This document shows positions 52,380 through 61,440 of a DNA stretch of 64,000 nucleotides, in pieces. Position numbers and translations under genes: made by a program. The DNA is from Nitrospira sp. Its GTDB lineage: Bacteria > Nitrospirota > Nitrospiria > Nitrospirales > Nitrospiraceae. The notes under the pieces were generated by a model. The model worked only from the letters and a program-made list of their open reading frames with translations, searched no databases and had not been told where the DNA came from. The DNA is taken from the NCBI GenBank assembly GCA_030123605.1, contig CP126123.1, forward strand, positions 2,522,001 to 2,586,000. Reading direction: 5' to 3'. Position 1 is the first letter of the stretch. Each line of letters begins with the position of its first letter.

Positions 52380-52943
52380 ATGGCCACTGCCTTCATCGGT
52401 TTCGGATCCAATCTGGGCAACCGGATCGACTTTTGTGACCGGGCTGTGACCCTGCTGAGCCTCCTGCCCCATTCACGCCTCGACGCGGTGTCTTCACTGT
52501 ATGAGACCGAACCGGTCGAGGACGGAGCGGCTCCTGGTCCTGATTGGTTCTTGAACGGCGTGGCACAGGTCGAAACGGACATTGTGCCCGCAAGCCTCTT
52601 GGACATGTGCCGTGAGATCGAACGGGCATTGGGGCGGGATCCCGACAATCGCAGGGGACCTCGCACGCTCGACCTCGACCTGTTGTTGTACGACGATCGC
52701 ATACTCGACGAGCCGACCCTGACCCTTCCGCATCCGCGCCTGCACCAGCGACGATTCGTCCTCGCCCCGCTGGTCGAACTCGATCCGGACCGGCGACATC
52801 CGGTTCTTGGGCTGAGCCTGCGCGACCTCCTGGCGCAACTCGCCGATTCGCCGGTCGTTCGCCTACTCAATCCTCAGCCGAACGCTCGTTACGGATCGCG
52901 TCCCGCCTGCAATCCACCTCCGGTCGCTGGACCTCGCGCGTGA
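52380..52943 (+). CDS. folK: 2-amino-4-hydroxy-6-hydroxymethyldihydropteridine pyrophosphokinase
   Basis: 187 residues. FIGFGSNLGNRIDFCDRAVT, SSLYETEPV, FLNGVAQVET and the signature RRGPRTLDLDLLLYDDRILD followed by LPHPRLHQRRFVLAPLVEL. It moves pyrophosphate from ATP to the pterin alcohol in folate synthesis. Overlaps panC by 4 bases (ATGA). The C-terminal 20 residues are Pro/Arg-rich and non-conserved. Confidence 0.94.
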   Translation: MATAFIGFGSNLGNRIDFCDRAVTLLSLLPHSRLDAVSSLYETEPVEDGAAPGPDWFLNGVAQVETDIVPASLLDMCREIERALGRDPDNRRGPRTLDLDLLLYDDRILDEPTLTLPHPRLHQRRFVLAPLVELDPDRRHPVLGLSLRDLLAQLADSPVVRLLNPQPNARYGSRPACNPPPVAGPRA

Positions 52944-53830
52944 AGACCATCCGCTCGACGGCAGCCATGGCAACCTGGAGTCGCCGGCTTCATCGTGAAG
53001 GCGTCACGGTCGGGTTCGTTCCGACGATGGGGGCCTTGCATGACGGCCATCGCGCCTTGATCCGAGCCGCCCGTTTGGCCTGCGATGCGGTGGTCGTGAG
53101 CATCTTCGTGAACCCGACGCAGTTCGGCCCGGCCGAAGACCTTTCCAAATATCCACGTCGGCTCGGACTCGATCGGGCGTTGTGCCGATCTGAAGGCGTC
53201 GATGTGGTGTTTGCGCCCGATACGCGGGCGATGTATCCCCCCGGCACTGAGACCGTCGTGACGGTCCCGACCGTTGCGCGGCGTTGGGAAGGGGCGACGC
53301 GACCGCACCATTTTCAAGGAGTGGCGACCATCGTCACCAAATTGCTCTGCCTCGTTCAGCCTGATGTCACCTGGTTCGGCCAGAAGGACTATCAGCAGGC
53401 GGCCTTGGTACAACGGTTGGTGAAGGACCTCAACCTGCCGGGACGCCTAATCGTCCATCCGACCGTGCGGGAGGCCGACGGGTTGGCGATGAGTTCCCGC
53501 AATGTCTACCTTTCGGCTGCTCACCGACAGGCTGCCCCGGTGCTCTACCGCGCGCTTCAAGCCGGGGCGGCGGCCATTCGCGCCGGAGAGCGGCGCAGCA
53601 TGCGAATCAGGCGCCGCATGGCTCTGGTCGTGGAGCAGGAACCGCTGGCGACTTCGAACTATCTCGCCGTCTGCGACCCCCTCACCCTTGAACCTCTCTC
53701 CACGATTCAGCGCAAGGCCGTTTTGCTCGGTGCCGTCCGCATCGGGGGCGTGCGGTTGCTCGACAATCTGTTGGTGTCATTCCGCCGCAAGGCCTCAAGG
53801 CGCCAAGTGACCAAGTCTGAAGGGGGCTAG
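52940..53830 (+). CDS. panC: Pantothenate synthetase PanC
   Basis: 296 residues. VGFVPTMGALHDGHRALIRA (HIGH-like), VSIFVNPTQFGPAEDLSKYP, FGQKDYQQAALVQRLVKDLN and READGLAMSSRNVYLSAAHR (KMSKS-equivalent MSSRN). Joins pantoate and beta-alanine with ATP to form pantothenate. Co-translated after folK; convergent overlap of 4 bases with the PilZ gene. Confidence 0.95.
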   Translation: MKTIRSTAAMATWSRRLHREGVTVGFVPTMGALHDGHRALIRAARLACDAVVVSIFVNPTQFGPAEDLSKYPRRLGLDRALCRSEGVDVVFAPDTRAMYPPGTETVVTVPTVARRWEGATRPHHFQGVATIVTKLLCLVQPDVTWFGQKDYQQAALVQRLVKDLNLPGRLIVHPTVREADGLAMSSRNVYLSAAHRQAAPVLYRALQAGAAAIRAGERRSMRIRRRMALVVEQEPLATSNYLAVCDPLTLEPLSTIQRKAVLLGAVRIGGVRLLDNLLVSFRRKASRRQVTKSEGG

Positions 53831-54336
53831 GAGCTGACGTTGGGAGGCAGATGTTGAGAAGCGAGGAGATCAAGGACCAGTTGGCCCATCCGTTGTTTGT
53901 CGTCGGGGTGAAATTCGAGGAACTTTACTCCGATCGAGAGCGGCTGGATCGAGCAAATCATGGCTGCGTCGATCTTGATATCGGGCTGTCCGCCGGGGGC
54001 GCACAAGAGCACCTTCACAAATGTGCCGCGCGGAAGCGGCGTGGTCGCCCGCAAGGTGCATCCGCCCATCGAGATGTCGGTGACGAGCCCGTCCACCGCC
54101 GGTTGATCCAGGACCAACGAAGCCACGAAATTGGCCCGCAGCCGCCGATACTCGCGGCGGTCGAACGCCTGCGATGTCTGCCGATTCCCCGGCCTCCTGG
54201 CGCGAAAGCGGGTGGTGCACAGCTGACATCGAAATTGGAAGACGTGGAAACGATTCAGAGCCTTCTCGACTAGGCTGGACCCGGAAGTCGCTCTGACAAA
54301 GGGCGTACCGCACGCAGGGCAATAAAGCTCTTTCAT
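53827..54336 (-). CDS. PilZ-domain protein with zinc ribbon
   Basis: 169 residues. N-terminal MKELYCPACGTPFVRATSGS with a second CxxC (FRCQLCTTRF) forms a zinc ribbon. The C-terminal part (RREYRRLRANFVASLVLDQP, VTDISMGGCTLRATTPLPRG, IGVKFLEFHPDDKQRM) is a PilZ domain with the c-di-GMP-binding RxxxR and D-x-S-x-x-G motifs. It likely reports c-di-GMP levels to an unknown partner. The gene lies one base downstream of the MazG-type gene. Confidence 0.85.
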   Translation of the reverse strand: MKELYCPACGTPFVRATSGSSLVEKALNRFHVFQFRCQLCTTRFRARRPGNRQTSQAFDRREYRRLRANFVASLVLDQPAVDGLVTDISMGGCTLRATTPLPRGTFVKVLLCAPGGQPDIKIDAAMICSIQPLSIGVKFLEFHPDDKQRMGQLVLDLLASQHLPPNVSS

Positions 54337-54337
54337 C

Positions 54338-54766
54338 CTACGACTCTGACACGGGAGATCCCGCCTCCATGGTCGAGGCGGGCAGCATGCCTCCGGCAAC
54401 CTGTGCGGCGATCAGAGGCGCCACCTGCGCCGGAGAATAGGTCGGTGGTTTGACCCATTTCCCATCGGCTCGCTTGGAGCCTCCGACCTTGCTTAAGTTC
54501 GACCGATGGACCTCTTGAAACACCGGTTCCATGTCCACCCCATAGGACACAGCGGTTCCGTAGACCACATACAACAGATCGGCCAGTTCCTTCGCGATGC
54601 CTGTCAGGTCCTTGCCTGCCATCGCTTCCTTGAGTTCATCGAACTCCTCTTGAATCAGCCGCACCCGCAGTTGATGGGTCGCCTCCTCCGGAATCGTCGG
54701 CACCGCATTGACCGCAATCTCGAACTTCCGATGAAACTCTTCCACCATCGCCTGCTGATCGATCAT
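54338..54766 (-). CDS. MazG-type nucleotide pyrophosphohydrolase
   Basis: 142 residues. All-alpha NTP-PPase domain: AMVEEFHRKFEIAVNAVPTI, LRVRLIQEEFDELKEAMAGK (E-x-x-E-x-x-E/K metal motif), DLTGIAKELADLLYVVYGTA (ELADLLYV). The late VHRSNLSKVGGSKRADGKWV KPP is typical of PRA-PH-like phage/bacterial MazG relatives. Probably removes pyrophosphate from an NTP or dNTP; substrate undefined. ATGA overlap with the rmuC stop. Confidence 0.82.
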   Translation of the reverse strand: MIDQQAMVEEFHRKFEIAVNAVPTIPEEATHQLRVRLIQEEFDELKEAMAGKDLTGIAKELADLLYVVYGTAVSYGVDMEPVFQEVHRSNLSKVGGSKRADGKWVKPPTYSPAQVAPLIAAQVAGGMLPASTMEAGSPVSES

Positions 54767-56178
54767 CCCGATGCCCTCACATTGTCCTCCGTACACGGAA
54801 GCCCGGTCCTCGGTACGATATCGGCGGCTTCCAGCGATCCGATCTCTTTCTCCGATGAAATCCCCAACTCTTTGAACTTTCGCGCCGCCGGCAACACCCT
54901 TGATTCCAGCGAGCCGACCGCCTTGTTGTAGGCCGCGACGCTTTTCCCGAGGGACTGGCCGATGTCGTTGAGGTGGTCGGTCAGGACCGCCATCCGTTCA
55001 TACAGGTCTTTCCCCAGCCGGCCGGCCTGTTCGGCATGTTCGGTCAATTGTTCCTGCCTCCAGCCATAGGCCACCGCACGCAGGAGCGCCATCAGCGTAG
55101 TCGGCGTCGCCAGCACGACGCCCTGTGCAAACCCGTCTTCGATCAGCGTGGGGTCCTGCTCCAACGCCGCACCGAGAAATTGTTCGCCGGGCAGAAAGAG
55201 CACGACGAATTCGGGCGCCTGCGCAAACTGAGTCCAATAGGCCTTGAGACTGAGCGCATCCATCCTCGTCCGTACCTGGCCGGCATGTCGGAGCAAATGC
55301 GCCTGCCGCTGCTGATCGTCCTGCGACTCATAGGCGTCGAGGTACGCAGCCAGCACCGTTTTGGCATCGACCACGATCTGTCTGCCGCCCGGCAGATACA
55401 CGACCATGTCGGGACGCAAGAGCCCTTCCATTGATCCTACCGTATCCTGTTCGACGAAATCGCAATGGGCGACCATGCCTGCGAGTTCGGCTACGCGACG
55501 CAAGGTCATCTCCCCCCAACGACCGCGCACGGACGGAGTCCGCAAGGCCTTGACCAAATTGCCGGTTTCCTGCTGGAGCCGCTGGTGCGATTCGGCCATG
55601 AACTTCAACTGTTGATCCAGTCCGCCGTACTCCCGCTGCCTGATCTGCTCGGCCTGCCGCAGTTGTTCTTCGTAGCGGCGCAGTGCCTCCTCCAGCGGCT
55701 TCACCAGATCATCGATCGCCTGTTGCCGCTGCGACAATTCTCCCTTGGCCTCAGCCTGCAACGTCGCAAACGACGCGCGCGCGAGATTCAAAAAGGCCTC
55801 GTTATTCTGTTTCAAGGCTTGGCCCGACAGCGCCTCGAAGGATTCGAGCAGCTCCTGTCGCGCATGCACCAACATGACCTTTTGATCCTCCAGACTGCGT
55901 GCAACTTCCTCCATGCGTGTCTCGGCCTTCGTCTTGGCTTGCTGAGACTCGGTCAGTGCTAGCCGCAACTGTCCTACCTCTGCGGACCGGTCATCCAGCT
56001 GTTGTCGCAGTGACGCGGCCAGCACATCGGCCCGCTGCGCCCGTTCCCCGCTCTCGATCAACTGCGCATGGAGACGCGATTGGACACGGAACGTCACCCA
56101 CCAACCGGCGAGCAAAACACCCACCATCAGGCCGACAGCGATACCGATCAGGAATGTCGTGGAGTGAAGATCGATCAT
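54763..56178 (-). CDS. rmuC: RmuC-family DNA recombination protein
   Basis: 471 residues. An N-terminal membrane helix (TTFLIGIAVGLMVGVLLAGW) is followed by a long coiled coil (roughly residues 30-220) and the RmuC nuclease-like domain: GRWGEMTLRRVAELAGMVAH, QDTVGSMEGLLRPDMVVYLP, GGRQIVVDAKTVLAAYLDAY, EFVVLFLPGEQFLGAALEQD, VVLATPTTLMALLRAVAYGW. RmuC limits inversions at short repeats in E. coli and has been linked to phage defence. No clear ribosome site precedes the ATG. Overlaps the MazG-type gene by 4 bases. Confidence 0.9.
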   Translation of the reverse strand: MIDLHSTTFLIGIAVGLMVGVLLAGWWVTFRVQSRLHAQLIESGERAQRADVLAASLRQQLDDRSAEVGQLRLALTESQQAKTKAETRMEEVARSLEDQKVMLVHARQELLESFEALSGQALKQNNEAFLNLARASFATLQAEAKGELSQRQQAIDDLVKPLEEALRRYEEQLRQAEQIRQREYGGLDQQLKFMAESHQRLQQETGNLVKALRTPSVRGRWGEMTLRRVAELAGMVAHCDFVEQDTVGSMEGLLRPDMVVYLPGGRQIVVDAKTVLAAYLDAYESQDDQQRQAHLLRHAGQVRTRMDALSLKAYWTQFAQAPEFVVLFLPGEQFLGAALEQDPTLIEDGFAQGVVLATPTTLMALLRAVAYGWRQEQLTEHAEQAGRLGKDLYERMAVLTDHLNDIGQSLGKSVAAYNKAVGSLESRVLPAARKFKELGISSEKEIGSLEAADIVPRTGLPCTEDNVRASG

Positions 56179-56274
56179 GATGGTTCCCTACGACACGCCC
56201 GGAATGGCTGGAATTTCTCTCGCCTGTTCGTTGTAGGGAAATCTCGTAGAGACTACGAAAAATGGAGGAAAACG

Positions 56275-58902
56275 TCAAGTGACCGATCGTCGGATCGTGC
56301 CGCTCGCACTATCCATCTGAATCTGTTCGTTTTCGTATAAAAGACTGGTGGCGTAGGGCACATTGACCATGGCCGGAAGGCCGTACTCCCGAGCGATGAT
56401 CGCGCCGTGCGACAGTGTTCCTCCCATCTCCGCCACTACGCCGGCAACCATGCCGAAGAGCGGAACCATGCCGGGATCGATGACCGGCACGACCAAAATG
56501 TCACCGACTTGCACGCGCTTCCAATCAGCGGTCGATCGAACCACCCGCACCGGACCGCTGACCAGCCCGGCACTGACGGCAATCCCGCGTAAGACCCCGT
56601 CCCTTCCCAGGTCGCCCGGCAGATTGCCTTGATCGGCAGCCTCTTGCCAATCCCGAACGGTATCCGGCACCTGCATGGCCTCGTTTCGTAGACGCTCTTC
56701 GCGACGATTCCTCACAAGGCCCTTCCAGTCGCGTGTTGGTCCCACGACCAGAGCGGTTTGTTCGTCCAGGGTGAGATAAAACACATCCTCGCGTAGAGTC
56801 AGGGTTCCCTGTTCCACCATTCGTTCTCCGAGACGGAGCAGAAGATGGCGCGCCGCGGCGGAGTAATACATCAAGTGATGACGATTTTCCTCTCGCAGGG
56901 CACAAAATCGGACCAGCCGCCGATACCACCAACGAAAGACGATCCAGCGGTGACACCACCGACCGAATCGTCGCTTGATCTCAGCCAGCGCCTCCTCGCG
57001 CCGCCGGACTTGCCGCGACAACATCTCCTCGGGAGAGGCCGTTTCACCTGAACGTACCTGCTGCTGCAACAGCGCCACAATGACCTCCGGCTGATCCGCG
57101 ATGCGCGGAGACATGATATCGGATTCTCCGACCGCGCGATGGCCATAGTCGGCAAGGTACTGTTCGAACAATCGAAGAAATTCTGTACCCCTGAATGCTT
57201 CTCGAAGTCCGCCTACCGTCCAGGTCTCCGTCTGGAACCGGCGTTGGACCGACGGTTCTCTCTGCACGACCGCAACAAGTTCGGCCAGCCGCACAATCTG
57301 TTGCGCACTGATCACGTTTTTCTGGCCTTGCACAGAGGCATTGAGCAACGCTCGCCAGTCCGAACCGAGCCACTCAGGCAGACACTTGCCCATCGCCTGG
57401 AGACATTGAGCCACGCCCCCGGCAATGCCGAAGGTGATTTCGTGCCCATCGAGCCATCGTCCCAGGTTGTCGAGGGCTATGGACAGTTCCTGTGCCGAGA
57501 GGTGCTCGATGCGATCCGGCCGGTAGGTCTCCGCCATCTGTTTCATGGCAGCAAAATTTTCGGGTGCCTGCGTCGTCACCCTGCGCCATTCCCACACCAT
57601 GCCGAGACCGGCACGGGCGAGGGCGAGTGGCCCGAGCGGTCGCACAGCAGGGGTGAAGGTCAGGGGCTCGCCGCCCATCTGTTCGGTCACATACGCGGGA
57701 TCCCCGTGAAGCTGCACGACCAGCGAGTAAAACAGGGTCACGTTGAGGTAGGGGCGTCCGTGCAACAGGCGCACCGACGAAAGCCCTTCTGGAATCGTAC
57801 AACCGAAGCGACGATAGGGAGCGACAATGTAGGCCTCCATGAATCGTGCAAGAAACGAGAGTCCGAGTGGACTCGGCAACTCCGGCATGGTTTCCTTGAA
57901 GTTGGCCCTCGTCCATGCACAATCATCGTTCGTCAGCCCATGCGACGGTTTCACCCCTGTGGTCGGACGGGCCTGTACGATCCACAGTCGTTCGTTATTC
58001 CACACCCATTCAACATCGACCGGACAGCGGAACGCCGCCTCGATTTGTTTTGCCAGTCGAGCCAGCTCGAAGAGTTGCTCGTCGGACAAGGACGATCCCT
58101 GTCGTTCAAGGGCCGGAATTTGTTCCGGTTGCACCCCCTCCGCTGTCATCACCATCTTCCATGGTTTCTCGGCCAAGAGACGCCGACGGACCAGCATCGG
58201 CCGAAGTGATTCCCCTACCTCCACGACATACTGATCCGGCGTAACGTCCCCATCCACGAGCGACGAGGCAAGACCGGGCACGGAGCTGATTACCACCTGA
58301 GTGGTTCGCCCGGTGACCGGGTGAATCGAGTAGGCCACGCCCGCAATGTTTGCATCGAGCATGGGTTGAATCACCACGGCCATCGCCGGGCAGGCTTGTT
58401 CCGTCCCGAACCGCAACAGGTATCGAAACACCTGTTCGTCCCACAGGGACATCCAGCAGTCATGAATGGCGCGCAGCACTTCCTGCGGCAGCTGTCCGAG
58501 CGCCGTGCGGTAGAGGCCTGCGGCGCTCGTCTCTGTCGCATCTTCATTGGTGGCGGAAGAACGCACGGCCCAACGAATCGAGGGCCTGTCTGTAAGGCTC
58601 GTCAGCCATCCGTCTAATTCGGTCCGGAATCCAGCCGGCCATGGCTGCTCCAGCAACAGCCCTTGAATCCTGGCTCGATGCCGCGCTCGTTGCGTATCTG
58701 ACGAACCCAACGCCTTCTTCCACAGCTCCGTCACATCGAGTCCGGCTGCTTCCATGCAACGGCGATAGAGGGTTGTCGTGACACAGATGCCTCGCGGCAC
58801 CGCAAAACCTGCTGCGAGCAGCTTCGCCAAGCCTGCTGCCTTGCCGCCGACGAGACGGGGATCGTGACTTTCCTCCAGGGAAAGGATCAGTGGATCAGCC
58901 AT
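56275..58902 (-). CDS. Rifampicin-phosphotransferase-like dikinase (ATP-grasp + swivelling His domain)
   Basis: 875 residues. N-terminal PEP-synthase-type ATP-grasp: VGGKAAGLAKLLAAGFAVPR, RWAVRSSATNEDATETSAAG and VDVEWVWNNERLWIVQARPT. A roughly 400-residue middle domain follows. The C-terminal phosphohistidine domain carries His832 in GGTLSHGAIIAREYGLPAMV and is the end of the protein. There is no PEP/pyruvate TIM barrel after it, so this is not PEP synthase. The length and domain order match rifampicin phosphotransferase (RPH), whose catalytic His is near residue 825-827. The natural substrate may be something other than rifamycin. Next to glycerate 2-kinase on the same strand. Confidence 0.82.
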   Translation of the reverse strand: MADPLILSLEESHDPRLVGGKAAGLAKLLAAGFAVPRGICVTTTLYRRCMEAAGLDVTELWKKALGSSDTQRARHRARIQGLLLEQPWPAGFRTELDGWLTSLTDRPSIRWAVRSSATNEDATETSAAGLYRTALGQLPQEVLRAIHDCWMSLWDEQVFRYLLRFGTEQACPAMAVVIQPMLDANIAGVAYSIHPVTGRTTQVVISSVPGLASSLVDGDVTPDQYVVEVGESLRPMLVRRRLLAEKPWKMVMTAEGVQPEQIPALERQGSSLSDEQLFELARLAKQIEAAFRCPVDVEWVWNNERLWIVQARPTTGVKPSHGLTNDDCAWTRANFKETMPELPSPLGLSFLARFMEAYIVAPYRRFGCTIPEGLSSVRLLHGRPYLNVTLFYSLVVQLHGDPAYVTEQMGGEPLTFTPAVRPLGPLALARAGLGMVWEWRRVTTQAPENFAAMKQMAETYRPDRIEHLSAQELSIALDNLGRWLDGHEITFGIAGGVAQCLQAMGKCLPEWLGSDWRALLNASVQGQKNVISAQQIVRLAELVAVVQREPSVQRRFQTETWTVGGLREAFRGTEFLRLFEQYLADYGHRAVGESDIMSPRIADQPEVIVALLQQQVRSGETASPEEMLSRQVRRREEALAEIKRRFGRWCHRWIVFRWWYRRLVRFCALREENRHHLMYYSAAARHLLLRLGERMVEQGTLTLREDVFYLTLDEQTALVVGPTRDWKGLVRNRREERLRNEAMQVPDTVRDWQEAADQGNLPGDLGRDGVLRGIAVSAGLVSGPVRVVRSTADWKRVQVGDILVVPVIDPGMVPLFGMVAGVVAEMGGTLSHGAIIAREYGLPAMVNVPYATSLLYENEQIQMDSASGTIRRSVT

Positions 58903-58917
58903 GGATCGGAATGGTAC

Positions 58918-60255
58918 CTACAGCGCGAGGAGGAGGTAAAGGTCGTTCACATTGGTCCCGGTAGGACCGGTCACGATATGGCCGTCGAGTTTCTTGAAGA
59001 AGGCGTAGGCATCGTTGTCCTGGAGCGCCCGAAGCAGATTCAGTTTCCCTTTCTTCGCCCGCGCGACGGTCTCACCATCCACAACCGCCCCCGCCACGGA
59101 AGTCGGCCCGTCCGTGCCGTCGGTGGCGAAGCCGATCACCCACACATCAGGCAACCCGGCGATTTCCATTGCCGCCGCCAAGGCAAATTCCTGAGCCCGT
59201 CCGCCCCACCCCTGCCCCCGGACCGTCACAGTGGTTTCTCCGCCTGCGATCACGCAGCAGGGGCGGCGAACAGGACGTCCGCGTACGGCAATTTCCCGTG
59301 CCATGGCACCGAACAATTGAGCAATCTCTCGCGCCTCTCCCGTCACGGTCGTCGAGAGGACCAGCCTGTGCAGTCCCTCCTTCTTCGCTGCCTTCACGAC
59401 GGCATCGACCGCCGCCTGATTGTCTCCGATGAGCACGTTCTGCACACGGCGAAAAAGCGACGCTCCGACCTTTGGTGTTTCTGTCACAATCTTGCCGATC
59501 CCCGCCTGCAACCGGCGGCGCACGGATGCGGGAACATGCGTCGTCACTCGGTATCGTTCAAGAATCGCCCAGGCCTCACGGAACGTGGTGGGATCCGGAG
59601 CGGTCGGACCGGACCCGATGGTGCCGAGGTCGTTTCCGATCACGTCGGACAGAATCAGGCTTGCCACCGGGGCGGCGGTGGCAGCCGCAAGTTGTCCCCC
59701 CTTCACTTGAGAGAGATGCTTGCGGACGGCGTTCATCTCCTGGATCGTCGCCCCGGACCGAAGTAACAACTTGGTGGTTTGCTGTTTGTCCCTGAGACTG
59801 ATGCCAGAAGCCGGTGCTGGCAGGAGACTCGATGCTCCGCCGGACAGGAGCACGATGAGGAGGTCGTCCGGCGTCAGCGTCCGGATCAACTTCAGGATCG
59901 CGCAGCCAGCCTGAACACCTGGAGCATCCGGGACCGGATGCCCGGCTTCTACGATGCGAATCTTCTTCGTCGGTGCGCCGTGGCCGTATTTCACCACCAC
60001 CAAGCCTGTGTCGATTCGCGCTCCCAGCCGATGCTCCAATGCCTGGGCCATGCGAGCCGAGGCCTTCCCCGCCCCGACGACCACGATTCGATGTTGTTTC
60101 CGGAGAGAGTACTGCCGCGAGCCGATGGTGAGTCGGCCCCGCTGCAATCGGACTTGGCGGCAGACCGCCTCGTAGGGATCGACCGCCCGCAGTCCCGCCT
60201 GCAAAAGCCCGGTGAGGAGGGCTCTGGTTCCAGGCTGCGGGACACCGATTTGCAT
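58918..60255 (-). CDS. Glycerate 2-kinase (GckA/MOFRL family)
   Basis: 445 residues. HRIVVVGAGKASARMAQALE, VEAGHPVPDAPGVQAGCAIL, LLIVLLSGGASSLLPAPASG, DVIGNDLGTIGSGPTAPDPT and the MOFRL end GFATDGTDGPTSVAGAVVDG identify the family. It phosphorylates D-glycerate to 2-phosphoglycerate, linking glyoxylate/serine metabolism to glycolysis. 15 bases upstream of the RPH-like gene on the same strand; downstream of the transglycosylase gene. Confidence 0.92.
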   Translation of the reverse strand: MQIGVPQPGTRALLTGLLQAGLRAVDPYEAVCRQVRLQRGRLTIGSRQYSLRKQHRIVVVGAGKASARMAQALEHRLGARIDTGLVVVKYGHGAPTKKIRIVEAGHPVPDAPGVQAGCAILKLIRTLTPDDLLIVLLSGGASSLLPAPASGISLRDKQQTTKLLLRSGATIQEMNAVRKHLSQVKGGQLAAATAAPVASLILSDVIGNDLGTIGSGPTAPDPTTFREAWAILERYRVTTHVPASVRRRLQAGIGKIVTETPKVGASLFRRVQNVLIGDNQAAVDAVVKAAKKEGLHRLVLSTTVTGEAREIAQLFGAMAREIAVRGRPVRRPCCVIAGGETTVTVRGQGWGGRAQEFALAAAMEIAGLPDVWVIGFATDGTDGPTSVAGAVVDGETVARAKKGKLNLLRALQDNDAYAFFKKLDGHIVTGPTGTNVNDLYLLLAL

Positions 60256-60263
60256 CGTGGAAA

Positions 60264-61346
60264 CTACGGCAGTTTGTCTTGTTTGAAACAGCGACTCGGA
60301 CAGGTTTGTCGCGGCACCTTAACCTGGTAGGTTCCCTTTGGCAAGTAGTCCTTTGTGAACTCCGGATTGAGCATCTTCAATTCGAGGAAATAGGTGCCGT
60401 ACTCCTCGGCAATCGACGTGAGGCGGCGTTGCGGCTCCTTGATCGTTACCGTGACCGTTTCCGTCTCCAACGGAGGATAGAGATCCTTCTTGGTCAGACC
60501 GAGGTACTTTTCAGGCTGGGAATAGATTTCCTTCGCCGCAATGATCCGCGGCACATACCGCATGGTTTCTCGTGGGCCGTGCATGTGCCAGAAATCATTG
60601 ACCTTCTGCTCCTTGATCAATTTACGCACGCGATCCTCGCCGGCATTGTAGGAGGCCATCGCCAGGAACCAGTCGCCCTGTTGCAGGTCCTTGAGGTAGC
60701 GCAGGTACTTGATGGCCGCTTCGGTGGACATTTCAAGGTTGCGGCGTTCATCGAGCCAACGATCACTGTGCAACTTGTAGCGTTTCCCTGTGGAGTTGAT
60801 GAATTGCCAGGGACCGGAAGCTTTAGCTCGCGAGTAGGCGGCGGCGATGCACTTACTCTCGACCAACAACATGTATTTCAAATCGTCCGGTAATCCGGCA
60901 TCGGCCAGCTGTTTTTCGGCCGGTGCAAAACAACGGCCCGTCCGTTTCGCCAAAATGATGCTTTCGCCCTGATCTTCGAGGAACTGATAAAACTCATATT
61001 CGATGCGCTCCCTGACCTGCCAATTGTCCAGGGGAATCGGCTGGCCGGCGAATGTCAATTTGTCCGGCAACTTGAAGGAACTAAGGAAAAATCGTTCACC
61101 CTCCCGCTTGATCTCGGGAAGAATGACCAACCGATCTTCAAGCTCGGACGCCGCCTCGGGCTCGTTCGTTGTCGCGCCCTCGGCCCGTTCCGAGTCCAGG
61201 CTGCTGCGAACGTCGTCCGGTTTGGGATCCGACGCGACCGACGCCGCAGTTTTTGGCGTCACGAACACCTCCCCAAACAGCAGCGCCAGTCCAAGCGCCA
61301 GAAAACATAATACGAGCAGCCGTACCCCCCACTCCTTGTGCCGCAT
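60264..61346 (-). CDS. MltD-like lytic transglycosylase
   Basis: 360 residues. One N-terminal hydrophobic segment (VRLLVLCFLALGLALLFGEV), a spacer, then the SLT domain: PDDLKYMLLVESKCIAAAYS (catalytic Glu in VESK), SRAKASGPWQFINSTGKRYK, LAMASYNAGEDRV and RETMRYVPRIIAAKEIY. The C-terminal 60 residues (TVTIKEPQRRLTSIAEEYGT YFLELKMLNPEF) form one LysM-like repeat. It cleaves peptidoglycan glycan strands at the periplasmic side of the membrane. The single LysM is fewer than in E. coli MltD. Confidence 0.9.
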   Translation of the reverse strand: MRHKEWGVRLLVLCFLALGLALLFGEVFVTPKTAASVASDPKPDDVRSSLDSERAEGATTNEPEAASELEDRLVILPEIKREGERFFLSSFKLPDKLTFAGQPIPLDNWQVRERIEYEFYQFLEDQGESIILAKRTGRCFAPAEKQLADAGLPDDLKYMLLVESKCIAAAYSRAKASGPWQFINSTGKRYKLHSDRWLDERRNLEMSTEAAIKYLRYLKDLQQGDWFLAMASYNAGEDRVRKLIKEQKVNDFWHMHGPRETMRYVPRIIAAKEIYSQPEKYLGLTKKDLYPPLETETVTVTIKEPQRRLTSIAEEYGTYFLELKMLNPEFTKDYLPKGTYQVKVPRQTCPSRCFKQDKLP

Positions 61347-61440
61347 ACCCTCGTCGTCCTTTCAGTGAACCTGAGCGCTCATGCTATCAACAAGCCCCTG
61401 ACGGGACAAGCAACTCCTCGTTTTGGTACACTCTCTTGTC

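Noticed and set aside
56275..58902. Phosphoenolpyruvate synthase
   Set aside because: The phosphohistidine domain is at the very C-terminus and the PEP-binding barrel is absent.
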